This document shows positions 46,337 to 57,954 of a stretch of 64,000 nucleotides of DNA, piece after piece. The stretch is from Heliocidaris tuberculata (taxonomy: Eukaryota; Echinodermata; Echinoidea; Camarodonta; Echinometridae): positions 33,167,277-33,231,276 of the forward strand of contig CM046845.1 of NCBI GenBank assembly GCA_025618425.1. The letters are read 5' to 3'. Position numbers and translations under genes: made by a program. A model generated the notes under the pieces. The model was given only the letters and a program-made list of their open reading frames with translations, did no database searches and was not told where the DNA came from. Position 1 is the first letter of the stretch; each line of letters opens with the position of its first letter.

Positions 46337-48778
46337 CATACATACATATATAATATATTCATAATATAAAAAAATATATATCCCAGTGAACGCCTTAAAA
46401 TCATTGATTTGGCCAATGGATGGAGGTTCTAAAATGAACCGCTTTTAAATTCTCGATTTTAAAGAATAAAATGAAATGTCACAACACTCTTTTCATATGT
46501 CTTTCATAACTACAGACTGAAGGATGTTAACAAATCAATACTTCACTTCTTCAGAAAAACTATTATATCAAAATAATCAACAAAGGATATGTTTCATATC
46601 ATGACTTATTGAAAACAATTCTTTTTCTTAACCAAGTCATGATTTTAAAACTGAATAAATACACAAGTACTTATAATGAAACAATTTATCTGTTACCATG
46701 GTTATTAAGTAAACATATTAATCTGGAAATATAACTAAGCTTTTTTTTAATCGCTCAAAAAACAATGAACAGTCAATCAATTGCAAGTGCACTGCATTTA
46801 CTATATTAATCATTAATGAATGCATTATAATTAACGTAATTAGCTATCACAATGATAATACTCCACAGTTTATGTTAAGTTCCGCCAGCCGGTTAAAATA
46901 AAAACATTAAAACTGGCATGCTTGGAAATTAATTTGATTTCTTAAAGAGTTTGTTTTATACTGTTTGGCAATATCAGCATTCAAATTTTGATCTCGTACG
47001 CGGCTCGTCCTCATGTGAGCTAGCCTGTTTGCTATCATAATAGTCATGATAGTTTTAATACTATTTGAATTCGGTCGTAATTTCCATCCAAATCTACATC
47101 CTTTTCGCATACGAATCGTACCCAAGTTGATTTCTTTGTTCCCCACGCCTATCCGTTTCCATGGTTCATGTCAGTACTCAGACATTTAAAAAAGAATTCA
47201 GATGGTTGTGCACAAATAATGTACCTTGGCCTATTCAATTATCATTCAAGTCATAATGGTGCAAAATCGTAACACGTTTCATGTATTCGTGTCCGAGCTC
47301 ATTATCCTTCTCATAAAGAGGCAGTCGAATTAGCACAATATTCATTCATTTCAAACAAGGGAGCTATAAAAAAAAATTAATATGGTTCACTTCTTATACA
47401 TGTTATGTCAATTATAACAGAAATAAAAATGGTCTTATTTGCCAGGGCGGCCTCATCAGAACTGATATTTTTCTTGCAAGCTGCTGTATGATGTACGTAT
47501 TATAAAACAGTGTGAGTCAATAAAAAGGGAACCCATGTTCAAAGCCCCATTATCCTGAAAATGAAGTGGAATTGTTGAAATATGTTAACAAACTTTGGGT
47601 TGACCATCCATTTCATTCAAAACATGAATCAGAAAAAAATAACTGTTCAGCTGTCAACTGTCAAAGATTATTGATCAAGGTGATAAATTAAAGAAAACGT
47701 GATAGACTACGATGCGAGTATCTTTGACTAAAACTATATTTTGTGGAACGATATTTAGGGATGAAACTTGGTTTCCTATTTCTTTAATTTATTAAATTCA
47801 GTAAAAAGAAGAAAATGAATTTATATTTCTGTTTGTTTGTTTGTCATTGTCGTTTGTTTTTTGTTTTGTTTTTAAGTTCCCGGACTTTTTTATTCATAAT
47901 TTGAAATTACTAAACATAGGTCTATAATTTCAGGAAAAATCTAATGAAAATGGTGATCATGAATTGAAATACTCTTTCTCTCAAAAGTTTCATGACATGG
48001 TCTTGTCAAAATATAAGGGCTTTTAAAGATATACTGGAGTACTGGGAGTTTCGCAAAAATTCTCCAGTTTTTTTTTTTTTCTTCTTGGTTTGTGAAAGTT
48101 TCATGTGAAAGTTCCTTTTATTTAACTATATGATAAAAAGAGCCTTATTCACCATGTTCTGCCCGAATGTGTATCGTATATCTATAATTTCATTTTGAAA
48201 TTTTTCGACTCGTCAACAAGTAAGGGACTATTTTGAATTTTAATGTTAAGCTCCATCTGAGGTTTTTGATATCCTTTACAGGGTAACCCGTGAAAATTTC
48301 TGATTTTTAAATCCTTAACAGGGATTTTTAAAATCTATTTTTTAAACCTATTCGAGGATCTGTTCTTCTTACGACAAATTTTTTATTCAAAAACTAGCCG
48401 TTATTTTGTCACAGTCGATACTGAATTTCTCATCTAAATTGACTCTCTACTAGTGAGATATGAGTTATTATGCTGTTTAAGCATCAGATACTGAATGTTG
48501 ATATATCTAGATACTTTGAATCATAGTTTTACTCTGTGAAGCGCCCTTTGACCAGTACTCCAATATCTCTTTAATTCTGAAATGAAGATCTTGCTTTTAA
48601 AGTATTTTTATTCTACAAGTATATACTAATTTTTTTTAATGCCTTTCATATTACCCTTTTTTAAACAAAAATTCCACTTTATACATCAGGACGACAGTTA
48701 CGAGGAACATAATGAACATTGCAGTGTAAGCAATACACTATTATTTTTGTCTTACTATTATTATAATTATTATCACTA

Positions 48779-48782
<4 letters not shown>
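45831..48782. other. AT-rich non-coding stretch
   Basis: An (AT)n block lies at about 46290-46380. No gene is supported; frames are short and domain-free. Confidence 0.45.
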
Positions 48783-48824
<42 letters not shown>

Positions 48825-48846
48825 CATTATTATAACAATTATTATT

Positions 48847-49061
48847 ATTGTAGGTTTAGTTTTTTCAGGGTTACACCATGTAATTCTTTCAAGGAATAAG
48901 AGCCCTGAAAAGGGCTGATGAGCTCCGCTATGAGCTCTGTGGTTCTCGACGTTTCGATCAGTATGCTCTGATCGTCATCAGGAGAATCACCAGCCCTTTT
49001 CAGGGCTCTTATTCCTTGAAAGAATTACATGGTGTAACCCTGAAAAAACTAAACCTACAAT
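48847..49061. mobile_element. Perfect 71-bp inverted repeat enclosing a hammerhead-like core; probable Penelope-like element fragment
   Basis: The arms 48847-48917 and 48991-49061 are exact reverse complements as far as I can read (outer end ATTGTAGGTTTAGTTTTTTC, inner end CCCTGAAAAGGGCTG). The 73-bp loop holds the hammerhead-like motif annotated separately. Penelope-like elements are known to carry hammerhead ribozymes in their long terminal repeats and to occur as inverted partial copies. No Penelope RT or GIY-YIG coding sequence is present here, so only a terminal-repeat fragment would be represented. Confidence 0.6.
48937..48991 (-). ncRNA. Hammerhead-like ribozyme motif
   Basis: On the minus strand the order is GTGATTCTC, CTGATGA (48981-48975), one C, stem II GATCAG / CTGATC with loop AGCATA, GAAAC (48955-48951), GTC (48950-48948), then GAGAACCAC. 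CTGATGA...GAAA...GTC is the conserved hammerhead core in the right order. GTGATTCTC and GAGAACCAC pair as stem I with one internal mismatch. Stem III is reduced to ACGT, which is self-complementary and could form only between two molecules, as described for minimal Penelope hammerheads. The extra C before stem II is non-canonical and may weaken or abolish cleavage. Confidence 0.5.
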
Positions 49062-49116
49062 TCAGTATCTCCACCATGAAAGTGTCGCTGATACTTCAAC
49101 AAAAAATTATTATTAT

Positions 49117-49157
<41 letters not shown>

Positions 49158-49165
49158 TTACTATC

Positions 49166-51545
49166 ATTATTAGTATACATTACCTATATCATTTGGCAAA
49201 TAATGTTTAGGTATGTTCCTCCTGTGAGATACCGTTGGTTTAGTGTCCTATGAAACCTCCGAAGCCTTCATTTTTTTTAAAATTAATATTTCATTTTGCA
49301 GTGGATGGCATATCTAAACGACTGCAAAATGTCTTTATTCTAAAGTGGATGACAAACAACTTACGATGATTTACACTACATGAACTTGATATCCATTAAA
49401 TTTCTTGCTTTTCTTTCCTAATATCTGCACAATCTGGAATTAAAGTCAATTTTTAAAGAGTTGTCTACTTCTATATGGAAGAAGCCAAAAATCATATTGT
49501 ACTCTTTTCGTCATTGCGATACCTTCCATTAAGTATTGTACTTACTATTATTTTGTTGCAAATATAACCATGTAGCTTCATGATATAACTGTGAAATTAA
49601 CAATAAATGTGAAATCACTTACCTGCCTTCTGGCACACATAAGGAACTGCATAACAAGGCACTTTTATCTCACAATTGTGACAGAAACTTCATCAGTCGG
49701 GATAGCAACATCACTGAAAAGTCAATAAAATCACAGGAACCTCCTTATTGAATTAAATCAATTATCTTCGTGCCTATTGATAGAATGTAAACCAATGACG
49801 AAAACATTACGTCGATAATTGATTTTTGATGAGAAAACAATCACGATAGGTCACATGCGATGTTTAATACAGTCTCACCGTTAAAGAGATATAGATACTT
49901 TCATCCTTTGTGACATAAGGGAAGTGAAATGCCCCATCCTAGGCGCGCGGCAATTTATATGAATATTTGGGCGTATTTGGGTTGCCCAGCGTCAGCTTGG
50001 GTGACGTGATATGCGAGTCCGCTTTAGCTAATTTCAATTCTGATGTTGCCGCTCGAGCCTGCGTACCGTACTTGTCTTCTATGAAACATCGTGGTGAAAC
50101 GGAATTACATGGGAATATTGAAGTACGCATAATTAGATATCTTTATATTGATTTTGCTTTGGGAAAGACTAATTGGTGGTAACTTTAATGATGGAATGCC
50201 TTGTCAGTGGTCAATCGAATCTTTCATACTTCTGTACTTCAAAATTGCTCCTTACCCAATCTGAGGGTCCCAAGTGATGAAGGTATTTGTTAAAGATATT
50301 GCAGAAAATAATTGGCTAAATATAGATTTTTAAGAGCAATACTATAATGTAGTCTTGTATCATTTTTATCCTTTTCTCTTCCAATATTTTATTTACCGGC
50401 AACATCTCTTGTTACTGAGTCTTTTGTTATACTTCATTCACTCAGTAAAAATATAAAGCAAACAGTGGGGGTCTGGAATGTTTATGAATGGCGGCCTTCC
50501 CCCTTCTCCATCAGGCCCAACTTTTGAATAGGTTCGTGCTTATGGGATAGCTGGCTTCAGTTAGTTTGCAGGCACAAACCCTGGTCAGTCGTAAAAGAGT
50601 GTCTGCATAAGACTACCATAGGCCATGTACTATAGCTGCTCCTGGCACATGGGCTAGGCTTCTCCCAAGACAAAATGATTTTCTGATAAAGTGTCAAATT
50701 AGGGTCTGTGCTTGCAGACTAGGCTTCAGTGGGGAGAGGGGCACATAAAGTATTACTTGCTATGCTTGGAAGGTGATAAAAAATCGAGGGGCGTCTTCCC
50801 GTCTGGATACGCCAAGGAGATCTTTAGTTTGCCACAGCAATAGTCCAAAATGCATACCTTGGTCAAAGATTCATAAAGTATGCATGATAAAAAGAACTGA
50901 CGCGTATTAAAAAATGATGGCAGATGATTGAACAAAATAAAATGTGTCCTTCTGATATCATCGTGGTTGTGATTTCATCTCTAATCATCATACTAGCACC
51001 CGGTTATAATGCATAATTTATGATTACTCGAGGTTGAAAAAGGTTGAATAAATTCATATTGTTGATGTAAGCCGAGCCAATTACTCTCTTGTGGAAATTA
51101 CTGTGAAAGAGTAGCAAATTAAGGGTACGGTATGTGCATCTATGATATTGTACTTCATATTGGCTTTATCATGTTTATTTTATTCTGTCTCTTTGTCTCT
51201 TTCATTCCTCTCTCTCTCTCTCTCCCTCTCTTTCTCCTTATTTTTCCCTCTCTCTTTCACTCTTTTATCCTCGTGTTACTTTACTAGAATATACAAACAT
51301 AATATAAGAAATTGTTTAAGTAATGCTCGTGATGCTACTTTCAAACGACGTATTTAGAGTGTGTATGTTTAATGAACAAACAATGATTACACCAAAATGT
51401 AAAAAAATCCTTTGCTTCATCTATTGTTTGGGTGGACTGATCACACATTTGAGTGAAGTGAAATAATATTGATCCAATCATGAAGTACTCCTTGCGAAAC
51501 AAAGCACTCCTCTTAATCACGATAGAGCAAACATACTCACCCTTG
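49166..51545. other. Non-coding stretch
   Basis: No gene is supported. A slightly GC-richer patch lies at about 49930-50110 with short frames on both strands, without a recognisable domain. A CT tract lies at about 51205-51250. Confidence 0.4.
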
Positions 51546-51700
51546 CCTATCCATACAACTGGCAAGTCTTTCACAGTAGAGGAGGGCCCTGGCATAAAAG
51601 TTCATAAGGGCGTCAACAGATGAAGTACAGGAGGCATGTCTCACCACTTTCAGAAGTATGCCCCCCAACACACTCTTTGGGGGACTTTTTTTTTCTCTGC
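51546..51700 (-). CDS. Orphan exon candidate, unknown protein
   Basis: The minus-strand frame encodes GGILLKVVRHASCTSSVDAL and MNFYARALLYCERLASCMDRQ, and ends at a good donor, CAAGG|GTGAGTATG, at about 51546/51545. The amino-acid mix looks more protein-like than the surrounding frames. The 5' boundary is unclear, with several AG dinucleotides in the A-rich stretch at 51680-51700. Upstream, at about 51738-51750, CACACG|GTAAGG could be the donor of a GC-richer leader exon (about 51740-51800). I do not recognise the family and no partner exon was found. Confidence 0.25.
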
Positions 51701-51750
51701 AGTGCATTAAACTGTCTAGTTTTAACACCCAAAAGTGAAGTCCTTACCGT

Positions 51751-53329
51751 GTGATGGTGGCGAGCGCCTCTCCCACACCCGATCGGTCGATCCGCTTCCT
51801 CGCAAAGTGACCCCGATTTTTAAAAACCTGATGACGTCTTTGAAAGTGAAAATCAGAGGTATCATACAATTTGGTAACAATTTTGTTACATTCTTTTGAG
51901 CTCCTCTGCAAATATTACCTTATATTCTTGTATTTTTGTACATAATGATATGAAAATTATATGTTAAAGTTGAAGGCGTCAAAAAATAGATCTCCTAAAT
52001 TTTTAATTTTGAATACACTTATGTCCCCTAAATAAAATGTCTGTATTTTCAAGAAAATGCATGTTTAGTGTTGATTTTAAAGAGATATTTATAGTTTTCA
52101 CACCGATAAAATGTTCTTATGGTAGATTCACTCTATGTGAATATCGCTCGGGCGAAATCGTTTCAAAACTTATATTTCACAGACAAGTTTTTATAAATCT
52201 TGATAATCTTTTTAAATTCTAAAAAGTGGTATTGTATAACCTCAAGTTGTTTTCATTTCCAAAGCTAATTTGAAGATACATTATAAATTTGGTGTCACAC
52301 CATATCGAAGCACCTCCCTAAAAAACAAACAAACAAAACCAAACAAAACGACAACAAACTAACAAAAACAAACAAAACGAAAACAAATCATGAATGACCA
52401 TGACCTCGAAATAACGAAAGTTCAGTACTATACACTTTCATTTTTTATAAGCGCAAACCACATACACTTTCATCTTTTGATAAGTGTCGCCACTTACAGG
52501 TGATGAAGTTAGTGCTGCATGTCGTCAAATACAGCACTACAGGTGTGTAAACTGTCAGTCTCTCAATCGTCAGATATTGTAGAACAACATAATGTCATGC
52601 TTTATGATGGATGAAATCGTACTAGGAATCTAATCAAGCCTGAAACCTTCTGAGATTTGTCCGTTGATGGGAGCTCAAGGGGAAACAATCGACGTCATAG
52701 CATGGATGGAATGACGGATGCTGATTGGTCAATATTTACGGATTAAATACTTTGGTTGTGAGGACAGGTGGACCCATTGACCGCACTGATATAAAGAAGA
52801 TTTTCAGCTTACTTCAGTACTTCAGATATAGAGGCCTCCATGGAAAAAAAATAGATCAAGAATTAAAAAGATGAAAAATAGCAACAGTAATAATCAAAGA
52901 ACTCCATGGCACTACAGAAATTATGTACATGTTGATGAATCAAAATATTTCAGAGGTACAGTTCGACCTTAATTTCGGTGAAAAATAGAACTAATTGAAT
53001 TGAAAACTTGTAGAAAAGGTCTCTTTTTGTCATACATGTAAGTGTTATCAAGGAACTGAATTCTACAAATTATAAAGAATATTTCACCTGGAGTTATTTC
53101 ATTCGGGTCGACATCTTTGCTGACAGGAGAGAACAGTTTGTCTAAAGTTAACCTTTAAAAGTAGATCTTGTGCGGCAAATTAATTGCCCCCACAGATTCC
53201 CTATTGAATAAAAAGTCACAAAATGTTTAGTGGCACGGTTAAGATATTGCTCTCCCTCTTTCGCAACATCCATGGCTATTCCTTCACCTATTTCCTACGC
53301 AAATAAGGTCTGGAAAGTTCCCATCCGCC
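51751..53329. other. Non-coding stretch
   Basis: Contains CpG-bearing sequence at about 51751-51800 and an AAAC-rich patch at 52320-52390. No gene is supported. Confidence 0.4.
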
Positions 53330-53735
53330 CGTTTTCATCCTCCTCCCCTCCTACTCCTCTTTCTCCTCCTCCTCCTCCTAGCTTAGTACTCTTCCCCTCC
53401 TCCTCCTCCTTCTCCCCTCCCCACCTCCTCCCCCTTGCCCTCCTCTTTCTCCTCCCCTCCCCCTCCTCCTCCTCACCCCTCCCCCTCAATCCTCCTTCCC
53501 CTCTTTCTCCGCCCTCCTTCTCCTCCCCTCTTTCTCCGCCCCTCCTCCTCCCCTTCTTTCCCCTCTCCCTCTTTCCCCTCTCCCTCTTTCTTCTCCTCCT
53601 CCTCCTCCTCCTTCAGTGTCACCCCTCCTCCTCCTCCTCCTCCTCGTCACTGCTCCTCTTCCTTATCATCACGTCTCTTCCTCTTCCTTCCCCTCCTTCT
53701 TCTTCTCCTCCTCCTCGACTCATTTTTATGTTGTT
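53330..53735. repeat. (CCT)n-rich polypyrimidine tract
   Basis: Degenerate CTCCTCCTCC and CCCTCTTTCTC units, almost pure pyrimidine on the plus strand. The 217-codon Pro/Ser/Leu-rich frame through it is low-complexity and not a supported gene. Confidence 0.85.
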
Positions 53736-55832
53736 AGGAGATACTCTGCAACAGTGCATCTGTCAGAATCGTATTCAAATTGAGGCAGGTTGGCATTGTA
53801 TAACTCTTTTGTTTACTACCCTAGTTACCAGGGCAAGATATGTGTATCAGGAGCCTTTAATATATAGGCCTTACTTTCAATAGCCAGTGTGGGCATAGAG
53901 AGTAGAGTAGGTTATTTTCAGGTGTATGGCATTACAGACTTTTTGTAAGGACATATTTTAGTTGGGTGTGGCATCCAAAAAGCTGTAGCCAGCTCACTCT
54001 GACATATGATTTTGGAGAGAGAGGAGTGAACTCCAGCAGCCTGCAATTTAGGGTGTTATGCTTGTAGGCGACGGAGCAGCAGGGCGTGGTATAGCCATGC
54101 AACCCAGTGCCAAGGCTGATGTTCCCCTCTTCTAAGAAGCCAATTTGTAAGTAATCATGTTTCATTTATGCTATATTTAATGCTAATGTTAATATGTCTA
54201 TAAAGTTGTGTAATTACCAAAACAACATGTATTTTGACTGTGTCATTAAAAGGCATGATTTTATTAGTGAAAACACGAAAGCACTGTATTTTGGCATTTG
54301 CGAAACATATCATTTAAGAGTATTTACAGAAAACCCTTTTTCATGTGATGTTTTAAGAATATTTGATGTAGTAACTCAGTGTAGGAAAGTCCTGAAATTG
54401 TTTAGACAGATTACCAATTTTGGATATTCAAAGTGTCAACTTTGAGTCAGATGTTTCTAGGAAAGGATTGCAGTAGTGTCTTTTATGAATTGTTATGTAT
54501 TTTCTAGAATATCATAAAGTCAGTAAAGCAAGCCGATTTACAAATGTATTAGATAAGAAATTAACGTCTAAAATAAATATCTGTTTTGGAAATAGATATT
54601 TGCTAGGATCTATGCTGTTAAGCCTTTGGTCTTTTGTATTTTAGACGGCGGTCACCGTTTGGTCACCATAGGGTACGTTACCCCTTTGGTCAAGAAAGGA
54701 TCAGCATTTGGGTCGATCTTGACAGTCAGCAGTCACCAAGTTACTGAGAGGCTTTGAAACGATCATCGTCATCTTCGTTGATCTTCACTTCAATCCTCGT
54801 CACTTTGTCGTCATCTTCCTCTATCTCTACACCGCTTGTCATCGCAGTCATGCATCACAGCCGTCTTTCGAGACATCCTTCTTCTGCCCGTCATCGCTAG
54901 TTATACATAAAGACTTTCGCGATTTTCATCCGCGTTAGGTTTGGTAGCGTTTTTAATAATTCTTAATAAACATTAATGTTATAGAAGTCTTTGTTTAATT
55001 TTAGACTTCTTTAAATATTGGAAAGTTATTATCATTCTCATATTTTCTATGTATATCATCGGACGTTGAATATTTTCTTTTGTAAATAATAACTTCTTTG
55101 AAGTATATGATCAGTATTAAATTCTGACTCTTCATTTATATTCTTGAGTTCAGTGATCTTTCTTATTTGGGGTTGTTAAGCAGTCCATGTTATAATTTAA
55201 TTCACAGAAGTATTCCGCTTCGTGACAGCATCTGCGGCGGATATGTGCTGCAGACATTCGTTCCTGCCCTTTCCTGCTCTCAACAATTATTAGTTAGAGG
55301 CAGATGTTGACAAAATGATGGAGATCTAGGGGAAAAGCCAAGGTGTAAAATCCATTACAGGCAAACCAGGCTTGAAAGCTTTGAAATTAGCCCGACACAT
55401 TATTATCACTATTTAACATCCATGGCCTTGGAACGAGTAAAAAGGATGGTGTAAATATGTAGGTGGACTCCCCAAAGAGGGATGAGGAATTATTGAAATA
55501 GATGATTAAATTGTGATTGGACAAAATGAGATCAAACAATATTACAATGACGAAAGTACATGAACAATAATCTTTTAGTTAACGAGTTGGTTCATGTTTT
55601 TTTCAAGGCATCACTTTATATTTTGACATCAGGACAACGTCGTATCCTATAAAACAAGTTATTCTGGTTCTTGTTTAACCATTACTTTTTATACCAGTTT
55701 TTCTAGGTAATTGTCATTACAATAAATAGATTTAGATCTGCACTGTTTCTGTAATAGCATGTCAACATTGAGGCCAGCGTATAAGTGTAATAGAAAAGGG
55801 CGTGGTTGAATATCGCAATCGGAGCAAGAAAA
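53736..55832. other. Non-coding stretch, possibly repeat-derived
   Basis: Sequence between TGTTAGGAGATAC (about 53731) and CTTCGTGACA (about 55229) has an LTR-like flavour (TG start, CA end, GC-richer leader around 54650-54960), but no target duplication, primer site or coding domain could be matched. Confidence 0.3.
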
Positions 55833-56776
55833 ATCTTGATCTTGATCTTGATAATTACGGCTCAACACTCTGTGGAGTAAAACGAGTCGGGTGGGTGTGC
55901 GCAGAAATAATAAAATAATACTATTGATAATGCTGTTGTAGTTTAACTTTGAACAATTTGGGATCTTGAGTTATTATTATTTCCGGTAACGAATTCCAAT
56001 CGGTAAGTGTTCTAGGAAGAAATTAATATTCAAAAGAATCTTTATTAGTATTAATTTCGATATATGATTTATTGTGAGATCTTCTAGCTAAACGGGTGAC
56101 AGGGTGTTGCAGGTCCCGGACTGGGATGGAGAGATAGCTCTCATGGGCTTTGAAGAAAGTGGTGAGTCTTTCTTCTTTCTGCAAGTGTACTCCAACCAAG
56201 TTCTTTCATCATTGAAGTAACACTACTCTGCCTGCCGTAGTCATTGTTTACAAATCTGGCAGCCCTTCTCTGTATTGCCTCCACTTGTGATATGAAATCA
56301 TTGGTGTGGGGATCTGAAACTGGTGAACAACATTCCAGTGATGGTCTAACTAGAGAACAAAATGCCAGAGATTTGATATCCTCTGCACTCTTGTTCAGAT
56401 TACATTTTTTTAGCAGTTACACGGTCAACATGTTTGTTCCATTTTTATTTTTTTTACATAGGCCTACTACTCCTGGATAAGTGTGTGAGTCAGTTTCAGT
56501 AATTTTAGTATTGTTTAGTGTATATAAATCTTATTTAGGTATACGTGCATTTGTTACTTTTAAGATAAAACATTTATCCAAGGTGAATTTCATTTGCCAT
56601 GTTTTTTTCCCACAAGCACAGTTGGTCAAGATCATTGTGAAGGATTTCAGCATCTTTATCTGTCGTAATTGTTCTATATATTACACAGTCATCCGCTGCT
56701 ATTGTCGGACTTTATGTTGTTAGGTAGATCGTTGATGTACGTTAAAAAGAGCAATTAACGGACCGAGAACCGTACC
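55833..56776 (-). mobile_element. Second LINE fragment (RT motif B to 3' end), different family
   Basis: The minus strand encodes, with many breaks, ADDCVIYRTI (motif C), DLDQLCLWEKNMANEIHL, LVRPSLECCSPV, VEAIQRRAARFVNNDYGRQS and a terminal LPRTLTDWNSLPE. This is the standard C-terminal order of a Jockey/CR1-type non-LTR polymerase. The 3' end carries an ATCAAGATCAAGATCAAGAT tail (complement at 55838-55857). The 5' truncation is at motif B next to the G-tract at 56779. Its wording differs from the LINE at 33533-39490, so it is a separate family. Multiple stops and shifts make it a dead copy. Confidence 0.75.
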
Positions 56777-57369
56777 CCGGGGGGGGGGGGGGGCCGGGGG
56801 GGGCACTCAATATATTGGACAGACGGGTATGTGCCGCTTTGACGACCCCCTTTTTCGACGGCCGATGGCCGTTCTCAAAATACCCGAATTTCCATAAACC
56901 ATGAAACAGCAGTATTCACCCTTCTCACGCGTTCTCAAGATACCCGGCCGGTACTCGTCTCGCTCCTTTTCCCCTAGCCTCTTGTCGAGGCCCTGGCGCT
57001 GTTGGAATCCTTGGCGATATGGAGGCAAAATTTCTGGTGGCGAGCGAAGCGAGCCAGAAAAACCGAGGCGCTTGCGCCGAGGGCCTCTTGACACCCGACC
57101 TGAATTATATATTCATGAGGCACGATTTCCTACTGAATTATGCATGAAAACGTGAATAGTTAGATTACCGCGGCGATCGCCCAGCAAATTGGCCAATGAA
57201 ATCTCAAGGATTTCTTACTTCAGTTCTGGACTAGTCTATTATTTTTTTTTTTGGGGGGGGGGGTTACGTTAATCTCTTGCTCAAAATACATTCACAGACA
57301 AGCACACTGTGAAGAATTCGATCTCTAGCTTACAAACCATGGTAATTTGAAATAAGACAAATGTACATA
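56777..57369. other. G-tract and unclassified repeat-like sequence left of the DIRS element
   Basis: G-runs at 56779-56809 are followed by GCACTCAATATATTGGACAG and a GC-richer patch to about 57120. The patch includes GGCGAGCGAAGCGAGCC and CCGAGGCGCTTGCGCCGAGG, short imperfect palindromes. There is no coding support. If the RecQ-type exon at 63836 is real, this DNA may be intronic to it. Confidence 0.35.
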
Positions 57370-57386
57370 TTTACTACAATAAATTA

Positions 57387-57520
57387 ATGTATCTACCTAT
57401 TATTGCTAGTTTGGTCCAAACTACGCTACCACCGAGAAACTAAAAGTCACATTCGCGCACGCCCCACCCCCGTATGACGCCTTCCCATAGTCACATGCGC
57501 GAGCGCACGCCCGCCATCTT
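57387..57520. repeat. DIRS left inverted terminal repeat
   Basis: Runs from ATGTATCTACCTATTATTGC to GCGCACGCCCGCCATCTT and is identical, in reverse complement, to 63327-63460 over 134 bp. The 17 bases outside it (57370-57386, TTTACTACAATAAATTA) are unique to the left end and are copied in the internal complementary region. Confidence 0.9.
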
Positions 57521-57954
57521 CCTCTTTTCATTCTCGCTGCCGTAGAATTAACACATCAAGATAAGTCACTGCGCCAAAATTTGAGATTCTTCTCTAATTT
57601 GCGCTTTTTGATACTGCTTGACAAATAATTCCGTTCTCCTTTTAATCCTTATTAATTTGGTGGAACGGACTTCCCAGTCATTTTTTTGTGTAAGACAGGA
57701 AATTAGTTCATTTTCTGTCTCGCCTTTCTTCCCCTTTCGTTCCTCCCGGCGACATAGCTTTACGCACGGTCGCTGGGCTAGCAATCCGCTGCTTAGCGCT
57801 TTGTTTACTTTCGTTAGGGTTTTCCCTTGTTGGCTGTTCGTGCATAGTCCCCGGGTTGTTTTTTTTTGTTCCCTTCGTAGGTAACGCTTTTAGTTGTACT
57901 TGTATTTTCTTTAGAAATACTACGTGCTAATTATTTATTTACACCCTTACGTTC

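Larger units (their letters stand above)
48783..49165. repeat. Microsatellites flanking the hairpin element
   Basis: (TTA)n at about 48783-48830 lies immediately left of the 71-bp inverted repeat and (ACT)n at about 49118-49157 lies to its right. Trinucleotide tracts on both sides suggest the hairpin element inserted into, or generated, simple repeats. Confidence 0.8.

Noticed and set aside
48911..48950. A second CTGATGA on the plus strand with a GAGCTC/GAGCTC stem
   Set aside because: No GAAA or cleavage triplet follows in the right place, so only the minus-strand motif is called hammerhead-like.
53230..53883. 217-codon Pro/Ser/Leu-rich plus-strand frame
   Set aside because: Its bulk is the CCT-rich tract and the tail shows no domain.
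53731..55232. Possible solo LTR starting TGTTAGGAG and ending CTTCGTGACA
   Set aside because: No matching target duplication, primer-binding site or internal coding region was found; the TG/CA ends alone are too weak.
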